Origin: Wenzhouxiangella sp.
GTDB taxonomy: Bacteria; Pseudomonadota; Gammaproteobacteria; Xanthomonadales; Wenzhouxiangellaceae
DNA: 10,202 bases
Direction of reading: 5' to 3'
Assembly: GCA_007127425.1 (NCBI GenBank)
Contig: SKZJ01000096.1
Location: 1 to 10,202, forward strand
The notes beneath the pieces were generated by a model. It was given only the letters and a program-made list of their open reading frames with translations, had not been told where the DNA came from and searched no databases. Numbering within the stretch: the first letter of the stretch is position 1; every line of letters starts with the position of its first letter. Made by a program: the position numbers and the translations under genes. Shown here in pieces: positions 1 through 6,329 of the stretch.

Positions 1-914
1 AGCGTGTAGAGCACATCGCTGTCGGCCGGCATATCCCGCAACAACTCTAGGGCTTCGTCGTCGCGTTGCAGCTGACGCAGCACCTCGGATTCGGACAACG
101 CCAGCGGCGCGTACTCCGGCTCTTCGGCTCGCGCCATGCGGTACAAGTCCAGGGCGAGCTCCAGCTCACCCTGCTCAGCGGCAAGCTGTGCCGCCCAGAC
201 GCGATATTTGCGCTCATCGCTCTCGGCCGCCGCTTCAAGTGCCAGCTCCAGCGCCTGTTCGGGTTCGCCAATCTGCCAGTACAGAACGCTTTGCATATAC
301 AGAATATCCGGTGCCATGGCGTCCCGGCCACTGCGCTCAACCAACCGGGACATGGCTTCCACGGCCAGTTCGTCGTCCTCGGCCGCAGACAGCAGCAGGG
401 TTGCACGGCGCCAGCCCTGTTGCGGATCGCCCTGACGCTCGATCAATTCGACCAATCCATTGACCGCCTCATCGACTCGCCCGCTATTGAGCCAGGCCAG
501 AAGGCGCATCTGTTTGGCATCCTCGTTCCCGGGGTTCAGTTCCAGCCAGCGATCGGTGCCAATCAGGGCAATCTCCCATTCACCCAGCTGGCCGGCCAGC
601 CGGGAAACCTGCCTGGCGAGCTCCTCGTCGTCGGCTATCAATGCAGCCTCCAGGTACTGGTCCAGGGCATCCCGGTACTCTCCGAGACCGATGAGCCGTT
701 CGGCGGCCATGACGTGGAACAGGACCTCCGGGTCGGCACCGGCCAGCCGCTCTTGTTCCGTCACATTGGCGCGCACCGGCTCCGGTTCCGGAGCGGGGGC
801 GGGATCCTTCTCTTGAGGCGAAGCGGCACAGCCCGCAAGTAGGGTTAACAGTCCTGCTGCAGCAAGAAGCTTGCACTGTGCGGCTGCCAGTAGGAAAATG
901 GCGTGTTTGTCCAT
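1..914 (-). CDS. TPR-repeat outer-membrane lipoprotein, partial (3' end off the window)
   Basis: The reading frame stays open from about 929 to the left edge; 304 residues are visible from the start at 914. The N-terminus has a short basic region, a hydrophobic stretch and a lipobox LLAGC with Cys29, so export and lipidation are expected. A Pro/Glu-rich linker (about 38-48) follows. The rest is acidic and helical with TPR-like units, for example GEYRDALDQYLEAAL (79-92), GRVDEAVNGLVELIER (145-160), GEPEQALELALEAAAE (216-231), GELELALDLYRMA (249-261) and DDEALELLRDMP (285-296). It is divergent from hemA, the place held in Pseudomonas by a TPR gene upstream of lolB, so lolB may lie beyond the edge. 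TPR proteins are usually scaffolds, and the exact role is unknown. An in-frame ATG at 929 would add five residues (MRDKL); it has a purine-rich AAGAGAG upstream, whereas 914 has only a weak site. The signal sequence is odd in having QCK within the hydrophobic region. Confidence 0.85.
   Translation of the reverse strand, partial: MDKHAIFLLAAAQCKLLAAAGLLTLLAGCAASPQEKDPAPAPEPEPVRANVTEQERLAGADPEVLFHVMAAERLIGLGEYRDALDQYLEAALIADDEELARQVSRLAGQLGEWEIALIGTDRWLELNPGNEDAKQMRLLAWLNSGRVDEAVNGLVELIERQGDPQQGWRRATLLLSAAEDDELAVEAMSRLVERSGRDAMAPDILYMQSVLYWQIGEPEQALELALEAAAESDERKYRVWAAQLAAEQGELELALDLYRMARAEEPEYAPLALSESEVLRQLQRDDEALELLRDMPADSDVLYT
871..899 (+). promoter_or_regulatory. weak candidate promoter for hemA-prfA, inside the TPR gene
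   Basis: There is no intergenic space upstream of hemA, so its promoter must lie within the first codons of the divergent lipoprotein gene. The best sigma70-like match I find is TTGCAC (871-876), a 17-bp spacer and GAAAAT (894-899). This matches the consensus at three and four of six positions. It would start transcription near 905 and give a leader of about 23 nt to the ATG at 928. It is only a candidate. Confidence 0.2.
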
Positions 915-927
915 CAGCTTATCTCGC

Positions 928-2184
928 ATGTCTCTCTTCGCCCTGGGAATCAGTCACCAGACAGCCCCGATCAGCATCCGGGAGCAACTGGCGTTTACCG
1001 CCGAGTCGCTGCCCGAGGCGCTGGCCTCGCTGTCGGCAGTTCCCGGCATCGACGGCTGCAGCATACTCAGTACCTGCAACCGTACGGAACTCTATGTGTC
1101 GTCGGAACAGACTATCACGCGACAGTTGATGGATTGGCTGCACGAATGGCACCAGCTTCGGCCCGGCCAGGTGCGTGAGCACCTGTATCAACTCGACCGC
1201 TCTGCCTGCGTCTATCACCTGATCAAGGTCATCTCCGGCATGGACTCGATGATCATCGGCGAGCCCCAGGTGGCCGGCCAGGCCAAGCAATCCTGGCAGA
1301 CTGCACACGACGCTGGCACGCTAGACAGCCGGCTCGACCGAATGTTCCAGCATGCCTTCTCCGCCGCCAAGCGGGTTCGGACCGAAACCGGCATTGGCCG
1401 CAACCCGGTCACCCTGCCCTACGCGTCGCTTCGACTGGCACGCCAGATCTTCGGTTCGCTCGATCGCCTCAATGCCTTGCTGATCGGCGCCGGTGAAATG
1501 ATCGAGGACTGTGCCACGCATTACCACGAGGCCGGCATCAATCGACTCACCATCGCCAATCGCAGTGAAGAGCGGGCGCGGCAACTGGCCGACCGGTTCG
1601 GGGCACAGGCACACACACTCGACGCCCTACCCGGCCTGCTCGAATCACACGACCTGGTCATTGCCTGCACCGCCAGCCCGGCAGCGATCCTGACCGAACC
1701 GATGTTCAAGGCCGCTCTCGGCCGACGCCGCCACCGTCCGATCTTTGCCCTGGACCTGTCGGTCCCGCGCAACATTGATCCGGCCAGCGCCGAACTCGAC
1801 GACTTGTTTCTCTATACCATCGACGACCTGCACGCCATCATCGAATCGGCCCAACAGGAGCGGGTCAAGGCACTGCAGCAGGCCGCCACCATCGTCGAAT
1901 CCGAGGTCACCGCATTCGAGCGCTGGCTGAGATTGCAGGGCACGACTAGCACCCTCAAATCGCTCAGGCGACGCGCACAGGCACAACGAGACCAGTTGCT
2001 GGAGCAGGCGCGGACCGATCTCGCCCATGGACGTGACCCCGAAGACGTACTCAAGCGCTTCAGCCATCGCCTGGTCAACCGCCTGCTGCACGAACCCAGT
2101 ATTCGACTGCGCCAGGCGGCAGAGAGCGCAGACGAAGACCTTCTGGCTGCGGCGCGCTACTACTTCCTGGACGAGGATTCATGA
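928..2184 (+). CDS. hemA: glutamyl-tRNA reductase
   Basis: HemA reduces glutamyl-tRNA(Glu) to glutamate-1-semialdehyde with NADPH in the cytosol, the committed step of C5 tetrapyrrole synthesis. From the ATG at 928 the protein is 418 aa, the length of E. coli HemA, and begins [14 protein letters not shown], aligning with the family start (ALGINHKTA). The catalytic Cys50 lies in STCNRTELY. The substrate-binding region includes [17 protein letters not shown] (104-120). The NADPH Rossmann loop is LLIGAGEM (184-191), followed by IANRSEERA (209-217). The C-terminal dimerisation helices run from about 305 to 415. The frame is open upstream, with an ATG at 898 and a TTG at 871, but these would add residues not seen in the family; AGGA sits only 2 nt before 898. 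No clear Shine-Dalgarno precedes 928. The stop overlaps the prfA start (ATGA), so the two are translationally coupled. Confidence 0.97.
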   Translation: MSLFALGISHQTAPISIREQLAFTAESLPEALASLSAVPGIDGCSILSTCNRTELYVSSEQTITRQLMDWLHEWHQLRPGQVREHLYQLDRSACVYHLIKVISGMDSMIIGEPQVAGQAKQSWQTAHDAGTLDSRLDRMFQHAFSAAKRVRTETGIGRNPVTLPYASLRLARQIFGSLDRLNALLIGAGEMIEDCATHYHEAGINRLTIANRSEERARQLADRFGAQAHTLDALPGLLESHDLVIACTASPAAILTEPMFKAALGRRRHRPIFALDLSVPRNIDPASAELDDLFLYTIDDLHAIIESAQQERVKALQQAATIVESEVTAFERWLRLQGTTSTLKSLRRRAQAQRDQLLEQARTDLAHGRDPEDVLKRFSHRLVNRLLHEPSIRLRQAAESADEDLLAAARYYFLDEDS

Positions 2185-3275
2185 ACCCCGGCATCCGCAC
2201 ACGACTCGAGGAAGCCGGCGAACGTTTCGAGGAAATCGAGCAACTGCTGGCCACCCCGGAGGTCATCGCCGACCGTCGTCAGTTCGAGCGGCTGTCGCGA
2301 GAATACGGCGAACTCGAGCCGATCATCCGGCTGTGGCGCCAGTTCCAGGCCACCGAGGAAGCAGTTGATGAAGCCGGCCAGTTGCTGCGCGACTCCGACA
2401 GCGACCTGCGCGAAATGGCCGAGGAAGAGATCGCAAGCGGAGAGAAGGCGCAGGCGGGGATGGAGAACGAGCTGCAAAGGCTGTTGCTCCCGCGCGACCC
2501 CAACGACGAACGCAACATCTTTCTCGAGATCCGCGCTGGCACCGGCGGCCAGGAAGCGGCGCTGTTCGCCGGTGACCTGCTGCGCATGTATACCCGCTAT
2601 GCCGAGCGCCGCGGCTGGAAGGTCGAGATCATGGCCGCCCAGGAGGGCGAGGCCGGGGGGTTCCGCGAAGTCATTGCCCGACTGATCGGCAACGGCGTCT
2701 ACTCGCGCCTGAAGTTCGAGTCGGGCACCCATCGCGTCCAGCGCGTTCCGGCCACGGAGTCACAGGGCCGCATCCACACGTCTGCCTGCACGGTTGCCAT
2801 CCTGCCGGAGCTCGACGAAGTCGACAGTGTGGACGTCAATTCCAACGATCTGCGCATCGACACCTTCCGCTCCTCCGGGGCCGGCGGGCAGCACGTCAAC
2901 ACCACCGATTCGGCCATTCGCATCACCCACCTGCCCACCGGCATCGTGGTTGAATGCCAGGACGAACGCTCGCAGCACAAGAACCGGGCCCGGGCCATGA
3001 GCCTGCTGAGCGCCCGCCTGCTGGATGCCCAGGTCGAGCTGCAACGCTCCGAACGTGCCGCGGAGCGCAAGCTGCAGGTCGGTTCGGGTGACCGCTCCGA
3101 ACGGATCCGCACCTACAACTTCCCCCAGGGTCGGGTCACCGACCACCGCATCGGCCTGACGCTATACGATCTTGAAAACATCATGCAGGGCGAGATCGAC
3201 CCGGTGATCGAGCCGCTGATCGAAGCCCACCAGGCCGAACTGCTCGCCGAAATGACTAGTGGTCCTTCAACATGA
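2181..3275 (+). CDS. prfA: peptide chain release factor 1
   Basis: RF1 recognises UAA and UAG in the ribosomal A site and triggers peptide release. The 364-aa protein has the RF1 decoding tripeptide PAT (190-192, in [15 protein letters not shown]), which marks it as RF1 rather than RF2 (SPF). The catalytic GGQ is at 235-237 in [15 protein letters not shown], with Gln237 the expected PrmC methylation target. The N-terminal helical domain spans about 1-100. The start overlaps the hemA stop by four bases, and GAGG lies 4 nt upstream. The last codons are abnormal: a small palindromic element has inserted at codons 359-360, so the final residues GPST and the TGA stop are encoded by the element. 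Without it the frame would end AEMTSQAH and stop at TGATG. The altered tail lies outside all catalytic regions, so RF1 should be functional. Both the present and the reconstructed stop are TGA, which is read by RF2. Confidence 0.97.
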   Translation: MNPGIRTRLEEAGERFEEIEQLLATPEVIADRRQFERLSREYGELEPIIRLWRQFQATEEAVDEAGQLLRDSDSDLREMAEEEIASGEKAQAGMENELQRLLLPRDPNDERNIFLEIRAGTGGQEAALFAGDLLRMYTRYAERRGWKVEIMAAQEGEAGGFREVIARLIGNGVYSRLKFESGTHRVQRVPATESQGRIHTSACTVAILPELDEVDSVDVNSNDLRIDTFRSSGAGGQHVNTTDSAIRITHLPTGIVVECQDERSQHKNRARAMSLLSARLLDAQVELQRSERAAERKLQVGSGDRSERIRTYNFPQGRVTDHRIGLTLYDLENIMQGEIDPVIEPLIEAHQAELLAEMTSGPST

Positions 3276-3290
3276 TAATTACGGATTCAG
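3260..3290 (+). repeat. left terminal inverted repeat, 31 bp
   Basis: This arm is the exact reverse complement of 3347-3377. It starts TGGTCCTTCAAC and ends GGATTCAG. It supplies the last four sense codons of prfA (GPST, the first G completed from TSD-adjacent sequence) and its TGA stop at 3273-3275. It contains an AT-rich centre, ATGATAATTA. Confidence 0.95.
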
Positions 3291-3334
3291 CGCTCCTGTG
3301 GCGCTCCGCTGCAAGCCGCGCCTAGCCCTGAACG

Positions 3335-3362
3335 CTGACAGACCAACTGAATCCGTAATTAT
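3335..3362 (+). promoter_or_regulatory. candidate outward promoter in the right end of the element
   Basis: CTGACA (3335-3340) matches the -35 consensus at five of six positions. After a 16-bp spacer, AATTAT (3357-3362) matches the -10 consensus at four of six. Transcription would start near 3369 and run into yjbQ. If active, it would compensate for the distance the insertion put between prfA and yjbQ. This is consensus matching by eye only. Confidence 0.22.
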
Positions 3363-3377
3363 CATGTTGAAGGACCA
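3347..3377 (-). repeat. right terminal inverted repeat, 31 bp
   Basis: This arm is the exact reverse complement of 3260-3290, with no mismatch in 31 positions. It begins CTGAATCCGTAATT and ends TTGAAGGACCA, and is followed by the second CTAG copy. In RNA the two arms would form an uninterrupted stem with a 56-nt loop. There is no U-tract after it, so it is not a standard intrinsic terminator. Confidence 0.95.
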
Positions 3378-3393
3378 CTAGCCAGGCGCACTG

Positions 3394-3804
3394 ATGAAGC
3401 AAACCACCCTGACCTTCCATACCGATGGCCGCGGCCTGACCGACATCACGTCAGAAGTCGCTGCCTGTCTCACCGGCAGCGGCATCGATCAGGGGCTGTG
3501 CCACGTATTCATCCGCCATACCTCGGCCTCGCCGATCATCAACGAGAATGCCGATCCCGACGTGCAGCGCGATCTCGAAACCTTTCTCGGCGACCTGGTG
3601 CCCGACGGCGACCCGCGCTACGTGCACACCGCCGAAGGCCCCGACGACATGCCGGCGCACGTGCGTGCCCTGCTGACCGATACCGACCTGACCGTACCGA
3701 TCACCAACGGTCGTCTGGCGCTGGGCACCTGGCAGGGTATTTTCCTGTGGGAACACCGCCACCGCCCCCATCGCCGCGAGGTAGTCGTCAGCGTGACCGC
3801 CTGA
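3394..3804 (+). CDS. yjbQ: YjbQ / UPF0047 family protein
   Basis: The 136-aa protein matches the YjbQ (UPF0047) family in length and motifs: CHVFIRHTSASPIINENAD (36-54), GPDDMPAHVRALL (82-94) and PITNGRLALGTWQGIFLWEH (102-121). Conserved His42, His78 and His89 cluster with Asp84/Asp85 and Glu120, likely the active or metal site. Family members are small trimeric cytosolic proteins. E. coli YjbQ can weakly replace thiamine-phosphate synthase when overproduced, hence the name secondary thiamine-phosphate synthase; the true role is not settled. AGG at 3384-3386 lies 7 nt before the ATG. The gene follows prfA in the place where prmC is common. It was probably coupled to prfA by a TGATG overlap before the 118-bp element inserted; now 118 nt separate the prfA stop from this start. 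No terminator is evident downstream. Confidence 0.9.
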   Translation: MKQTTLTFHTDGRGLTDITSEVAACLTGSGIDQGLCHVFIRHTSASPIINENADPDVQRDLETFLGDLVPDGDPRYVHTAEGPDDMPAHVRALLTDTDLTVPITNGRLALGTWQGIFLWEHRHRPHRREVVVSVTA

Positions 3805-3845
3805 CGAAACTCATGGGTTCTTTCACTCTATTCGGCTTATTAGGA

Positions 3846-3854
3846 TGATATGAT
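3846..3854 (+). promoter_or_regulatory. candidate extended -10 promoter of the cyd operon
   Basis: The 87-bp gap between yjbQ and cydA is distinctly AT-rich around 3815-3862, unlike the flanking genes. It contains TGATATGAT, an extended -10 (TG-N-TATGAT, five of six to TATAAT), with a second overlapping AT-rich hexamer TATAAC at 3854-3859. No good -35 lies 16-18 bp upstream, as is common for extended -10 promoters. Transcription would start near 3861, about 31 nt before the cydA ATG. I find no convincing FNR (TTGAT-N4-ATCAA) box. Confidence 0.4.
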
Positions 3855-3876
3855 ATAACAAATCCCGGCCCTATTC

Positions 3877-3883
3877 AGGAGGT
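3877..3883 (+). promoter_or_regulatory. strong Shine-Dalgarno site of cydA
   Basis: AGGAGGT is a near-perfect anti-16S match, 8 nt before the ATG at 3892. It is one of the two strongest ribosome sites in the window and fixes the cydA start. Confidence 0.85.
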
Positions 3884-3891
3884 AGCCGATC

Positions 3892-5301
3892 ATGGAACTG
3901 GACCCACTTCTCCTCTCCCGCTTCCAGTTTGCCTTCGTCGTATCCTTTCACGCCATCTTCCCGGTGTTTACCATCGGTCTGGCGGCCTACATCGCCGTCC
4001 TTGAAGCACTCTACTACCGCACCGACAACCCGGTATGGGAGAAGCTTTCAAAGTTCTGGATCAAAGTCTTTGCTCTGGTATTCGGCATGGGCGTGGTCTC
4101 GGGTATCGTCATGGCCTTCCAGTTCGGCACCAACTGGAGCACCTTCTCCTACTCTGCGGCCAATTTCCTCGGTCCGATTCTGAGCTACGAGGTAGTGACC
4201 GCCTTTTTCCTCGAGGCGACCTTCCTTGGCGTGCTGCTGTTCGGGCGCGATCGGGTGCCGAAGGGTGCCCACCTGTTCTCGGCCTGCATGGTCGCCATCG
4301 GTACGTTCATCTCCTCGTTCTGGATCCTGTCGGCCAACAGCTGGATGCATACACCGGCCGGCGTCGAACTGAGTGACGGCATCGTCCAGGTCACATCCTG
4401 GACGCAGGCCATCTTCAATTCCTCGTTGCCCTACCGCTTCGCCCATATGGCCCTGGCTTCATTCATCACCGGCGGGTTCGTGGTAGCCGGCGTCAGCGCC
4501 TGGTACCTGCTGAATGGCCGCAACCTGGAAACCAGTCGCAAGGCGCTGAAGATGACCATCATCATGCTGGCCATCGCCACCCCGCTGCAATTGGTCGTTG
4601 GCGACCTTCATGGCCTCAATACCTTCGAGAACCAGCCAGTCAAGGTCGCAGCCATGGAGGGCCACTGGAATACGCAGGAAGGCGCGCCGCTGATCCTGTT
4701 CGCCATTCCCGACTCGCGCAATGAGACCAATCACCTCCAGATCGCCATTCCGAAACTGGGCAGCCTGATCCTGACCCACAGCCTCGACGGCGAGGTGACC
4801 GGACTGACTTCAGTGCCGCCGGAAGACCGGCCGCCGGTCGGTATCGTATTCTGGAGTTTCCGCATCATGGTCGGCCTGGGCATCATTTTCATCCTCCTGT
4901 CCCTGGCGTCAGCCTGGCAGCTTTGGCATGGCCGACTCGAACAGTCTCCCCGCCTGCTCAGGGCCCTGACCTGGATGATTCCGCTGCCGTTCGTGGCCGT
5001 GCTGGCTGGCTGGTTCGTGACCGAGGTCGGGCGACAACCCTGGCTGATCCAGGACCTCATGCGCCTGAACGACGGCGTCACACCCTCTCTGACCGGCGGC
5101 ATGGTTTTGCTGACGCTGGTCGGCTACATCGCCGTCTATGCCGTGGTCTTCACTGCCGGCCTGCACTACCTCAAGCGCGTGATCACTGCAGGGCCGGATC
5201 CGGTCGATGCCGCACCGAAGGACGACACTGCCCGACCCAAGCGTCCCTGGTCGGCCGTGCCCACCGGTCTTGAAGATGAGGCCGCCAAGGAAAGGAGCTA
5301 G
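3892..5301 (+). CDS. cydA: cytochrome bd-type quinol oxidase subunit I (short Q-loop, CIO-like)
   Basis: Subunit I of the inner-membrane bd oxidase oxidises quinol and reduces O2 to water, carrying haems b558, b595 and d. The 469-aa protein has the family's multiple membrane helices. Likely ligands are visible: His20 in SFHAIF (E. coli His19), His185 in YRFAHMALAS (E. coli His186) and Met326 in WSFRIMVGLG (E. coli Met393). The proton-path acids Glu100 and Glu108 lie in SYEVVTAFFLEATFLG. Quinol-site Lys251 and Glu256 are in PVKVAAMEGHWNTQ, and GWFVTEVGRQPW (373-384) is the family signature. It is about 50 residues shorter than E. coli CydA (522). The missing part is the C-terminal Q-loop, since the chain passes quickly from GEVTGLTSVPPEDRPP to the Met326 helix, as in cyanide-insensitive oxidase CioA. 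The symbol cioA would also be defensible. It is the first gene of a cydABDC operon. Confidence 0.95.
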   Translation: MELDPLLLSRFQFAFVVSFHAIFPVFTIGLAAYIAVLEALYYRTDNPVWEKLSKFWIKVFALVFGMGVVSGIVMAFQFGTNWSTFSYSAANFLGPILSYEVVTAFFLEATFLGVLLFGRDRVPKGAHLFSACMVAIGTFISSFWILSANSWMHTPAGVELSDGIVQVTSWTQAIFNSSLPYRFAHMALASFITGGFVVAGVSAWYLLNGRNLETSRKALKMTIIMLAIATPLQLVVGDLHGLNTFENQPVKVAAMEGHWNTQEGAPLILFAIPDSRNETNHLQIAIPKLGSLILTHSLDGEVTGLTSVPPEDRPPVGIVFWSFRIMVGLGIIFILLSLASAWQLWHGRLEQSPRLLRALTWMIPLPFVAVLAGWFVTEVGRQPWLIQDLMRLNDGVTPSLTGGMVLLTLVGYIAVYAVVFTAGLHYLKRVITAGPDPVDAAPKDDTARPKRPWSAVPTGLEDEAAKERS

Positions 5302-5306
5302 AAGTC

Positions 5307-6317
5307 ATGGAACTGATCGACCTGACCCTGATCTGGATTGTCATCATCGGCATTGGCGTGTTCATGTACGTGCTCATGGACGGCTTCGATCTCGGTGTCG
5401 GCATTCTCTTTCCGTTCGCACCCGACGATGCCGCCCGCGACGAAATGATGAGTTCGGTCGCGCCCATTTGGGACGGCAACGAGACCTGGCTGATTCTCGG
5501 CGGAGCCGGATTACTGGCCGCCTTTCCCATGGTCTATGCCGTGTTTCTCCCAGCACTCTACATTGGTGTGTTCCTGCTGCTTGCCGGATTGATCTTCCGC
5601 GGCGTGGCCTTCGAGTTCCGCTTCAAGGCCGGCTCGGATAGCCGGCACTGGTGGGATCGGGCATTCTTTGGAGGGTCGACGGTGGCTGCGTTCGCTCAGG
5701 GAGCAGTGGCCGGCGCCTACATCCAGGGGTTCGAGGTAGTCGGTTTTTCCTATGTCGGCGGCCCACTCGACTGGCTCAACGCCTTCACTCTCATGACAGG
5801 CCTGGGCGTAGTCACCGGCTATGCCTTACTGGGCGTCACCTGGACCATCCTAAAGACAGAGGGCAACACCCGCGACTGGGCCTACCGGCTGGCCCCGAAA
5901 CTGCTGGCCGCGGTGATGGCGTTTTTCCTGATTGTCAGCATCTGGACGCCGATGGCCAGCGAACATGTGCGTGATCGCTGGTTCGACCACTTTACTGCGC
6001 TGTGGATCTTCCCGTTAATGAGCGTACTGACTGCTGCCTGGGTCCTCAAAAAGCTCAGACAGCGCAGGGATGCTGCACCCTTCATCGGCTCGATGACACT
6101 GTTCGCCCTGTTCTACATCGGGCTTTTGGTCTCGATGTGGCCCTATGCCGTGCCTCCGGAACACACGTTCTGGGATGCGGCTTCCGATCCGGGCAGCCAG
6201 TTGTTCCTGCTGCTGGGCGTGCTGTTCCTGATTCCCATCATCCTCGGCTATACCGCCTGGACCTACTGGGTCTTTCGCGGCAAGGTGAAGGCGGGTGAAG
6301 GCTACGCGGGCCATTGA
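5307..6317 (+). CDS. cydB: cytochrome bd-type quinol oxidase subunit II
   Basis: Subunit II pairs with CydA in the inner membrane and is required for a stable, haem-loaded oxidase. The 336-aa protein has about eight hydrophobic helices and the family motifs: MDGFDLGVG (24-32), with the acids of the proton channel region, and WDGNETWLILGG (55-66). The C-terminus PIILGYTAWTYWVFRGKVK is typical of CydB. The start is set by AAAGGAG (5291-5297), 9 nt before the ATG, and only five bases separate it from the cydA stop, so the two are cotranscribed. No small CydX-like ORF follows; only 12 nt lie between this stop and cydD. Confidence 0.95.
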   Translation: MELIDLTLIWIVIIGIGVFMYVLMDGFDLGVGILFPFAPDDAARDEMMSSVAPIWDGNETWLILGGAGLLAAFPMVYAVFLPALYIGVFLLLAGLIFRGVAFEFRFKAGSDSRHWWDRAFFGGSTVAAFAQGAVAGAYIQGFEVVGFSYVGGPLDWLNAFTLMTGLGVVTGYALLGVTWTILKTEGNTRDWAYRLAPKLLAAVMAFFLIVSIWTPMASEHVRDRWFDHFTALWIFPLMSVLTAAWVLKKLRQRRDAAPFIGSMTLFALFYIGLLVSMWPYAVPPEHTFWDAASDPGSQLFLLLGVLFLIPIILGYTAWTYWVFRGKVKAGEGYAGH

Positions 6318-6329
6318 GCTGATTCGCCG

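Larger units (their letters stand above)
3256..3381. mobile_element. 118-bp MITE-like palindromic element with CTAG target duplication
   Basis: A 118-bp sequence (3260-3377) begins TGGTCCTTCAAC and ends with its exact complement GTTGAAGGACCA. The terminal inverted repeats are 31 bp and perfect. Both ends are bordered by CTAG (3256-3259 and 3378-3381), which reads as a 4-bp target duplication; because CTAG is itself a palindrome it also extends the perfect inverted repeat to 35 bp. The core (3291-3346, 56 bp) is about 68% GC while the arms are about 39% GC, and it has no meaningful ORF. This is the form of a MITE: non-autonomous, mobilised by a transposase encoded elsewhere. A CTAG-type target suggests an IS5-group enzyme, but that is inference. 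It sits in the 3' end of prfA and separates it from yjbQ. A structured-RNA or REP-like role cannot be excluded, but the duplication and the clean empty site favour transposition. Confidence 0.8.

Noticed and set aside
66..842. 258-codon open frame on the plus strand opposite the TPR lipoprotein gene.
   Set aside because: The minus-strand frame has a lipobox, TPR-like helices and acidic composition. The plus frame shows no family features.
871..927. N-terminal extension of HemA from TTG 871 or ATG 898.
   Set aside because: The added residues (such as MACLSISLSR) are not part of the family; the start at 928 gives exactly 418 aa and the conserved beginning. AGGA lies too close (2 nt) to 898.
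3256..3381. The inverted repeat as an intrinsic (Rho-independent) terminator of prfA.
   Set aside because: The stem is 31-35 bp with a 56-nt loop, AT-rich in the middle and followed by GCCAGG rather than a U-run. The CTAG duplication and reconstructed empty site fit insertion better.
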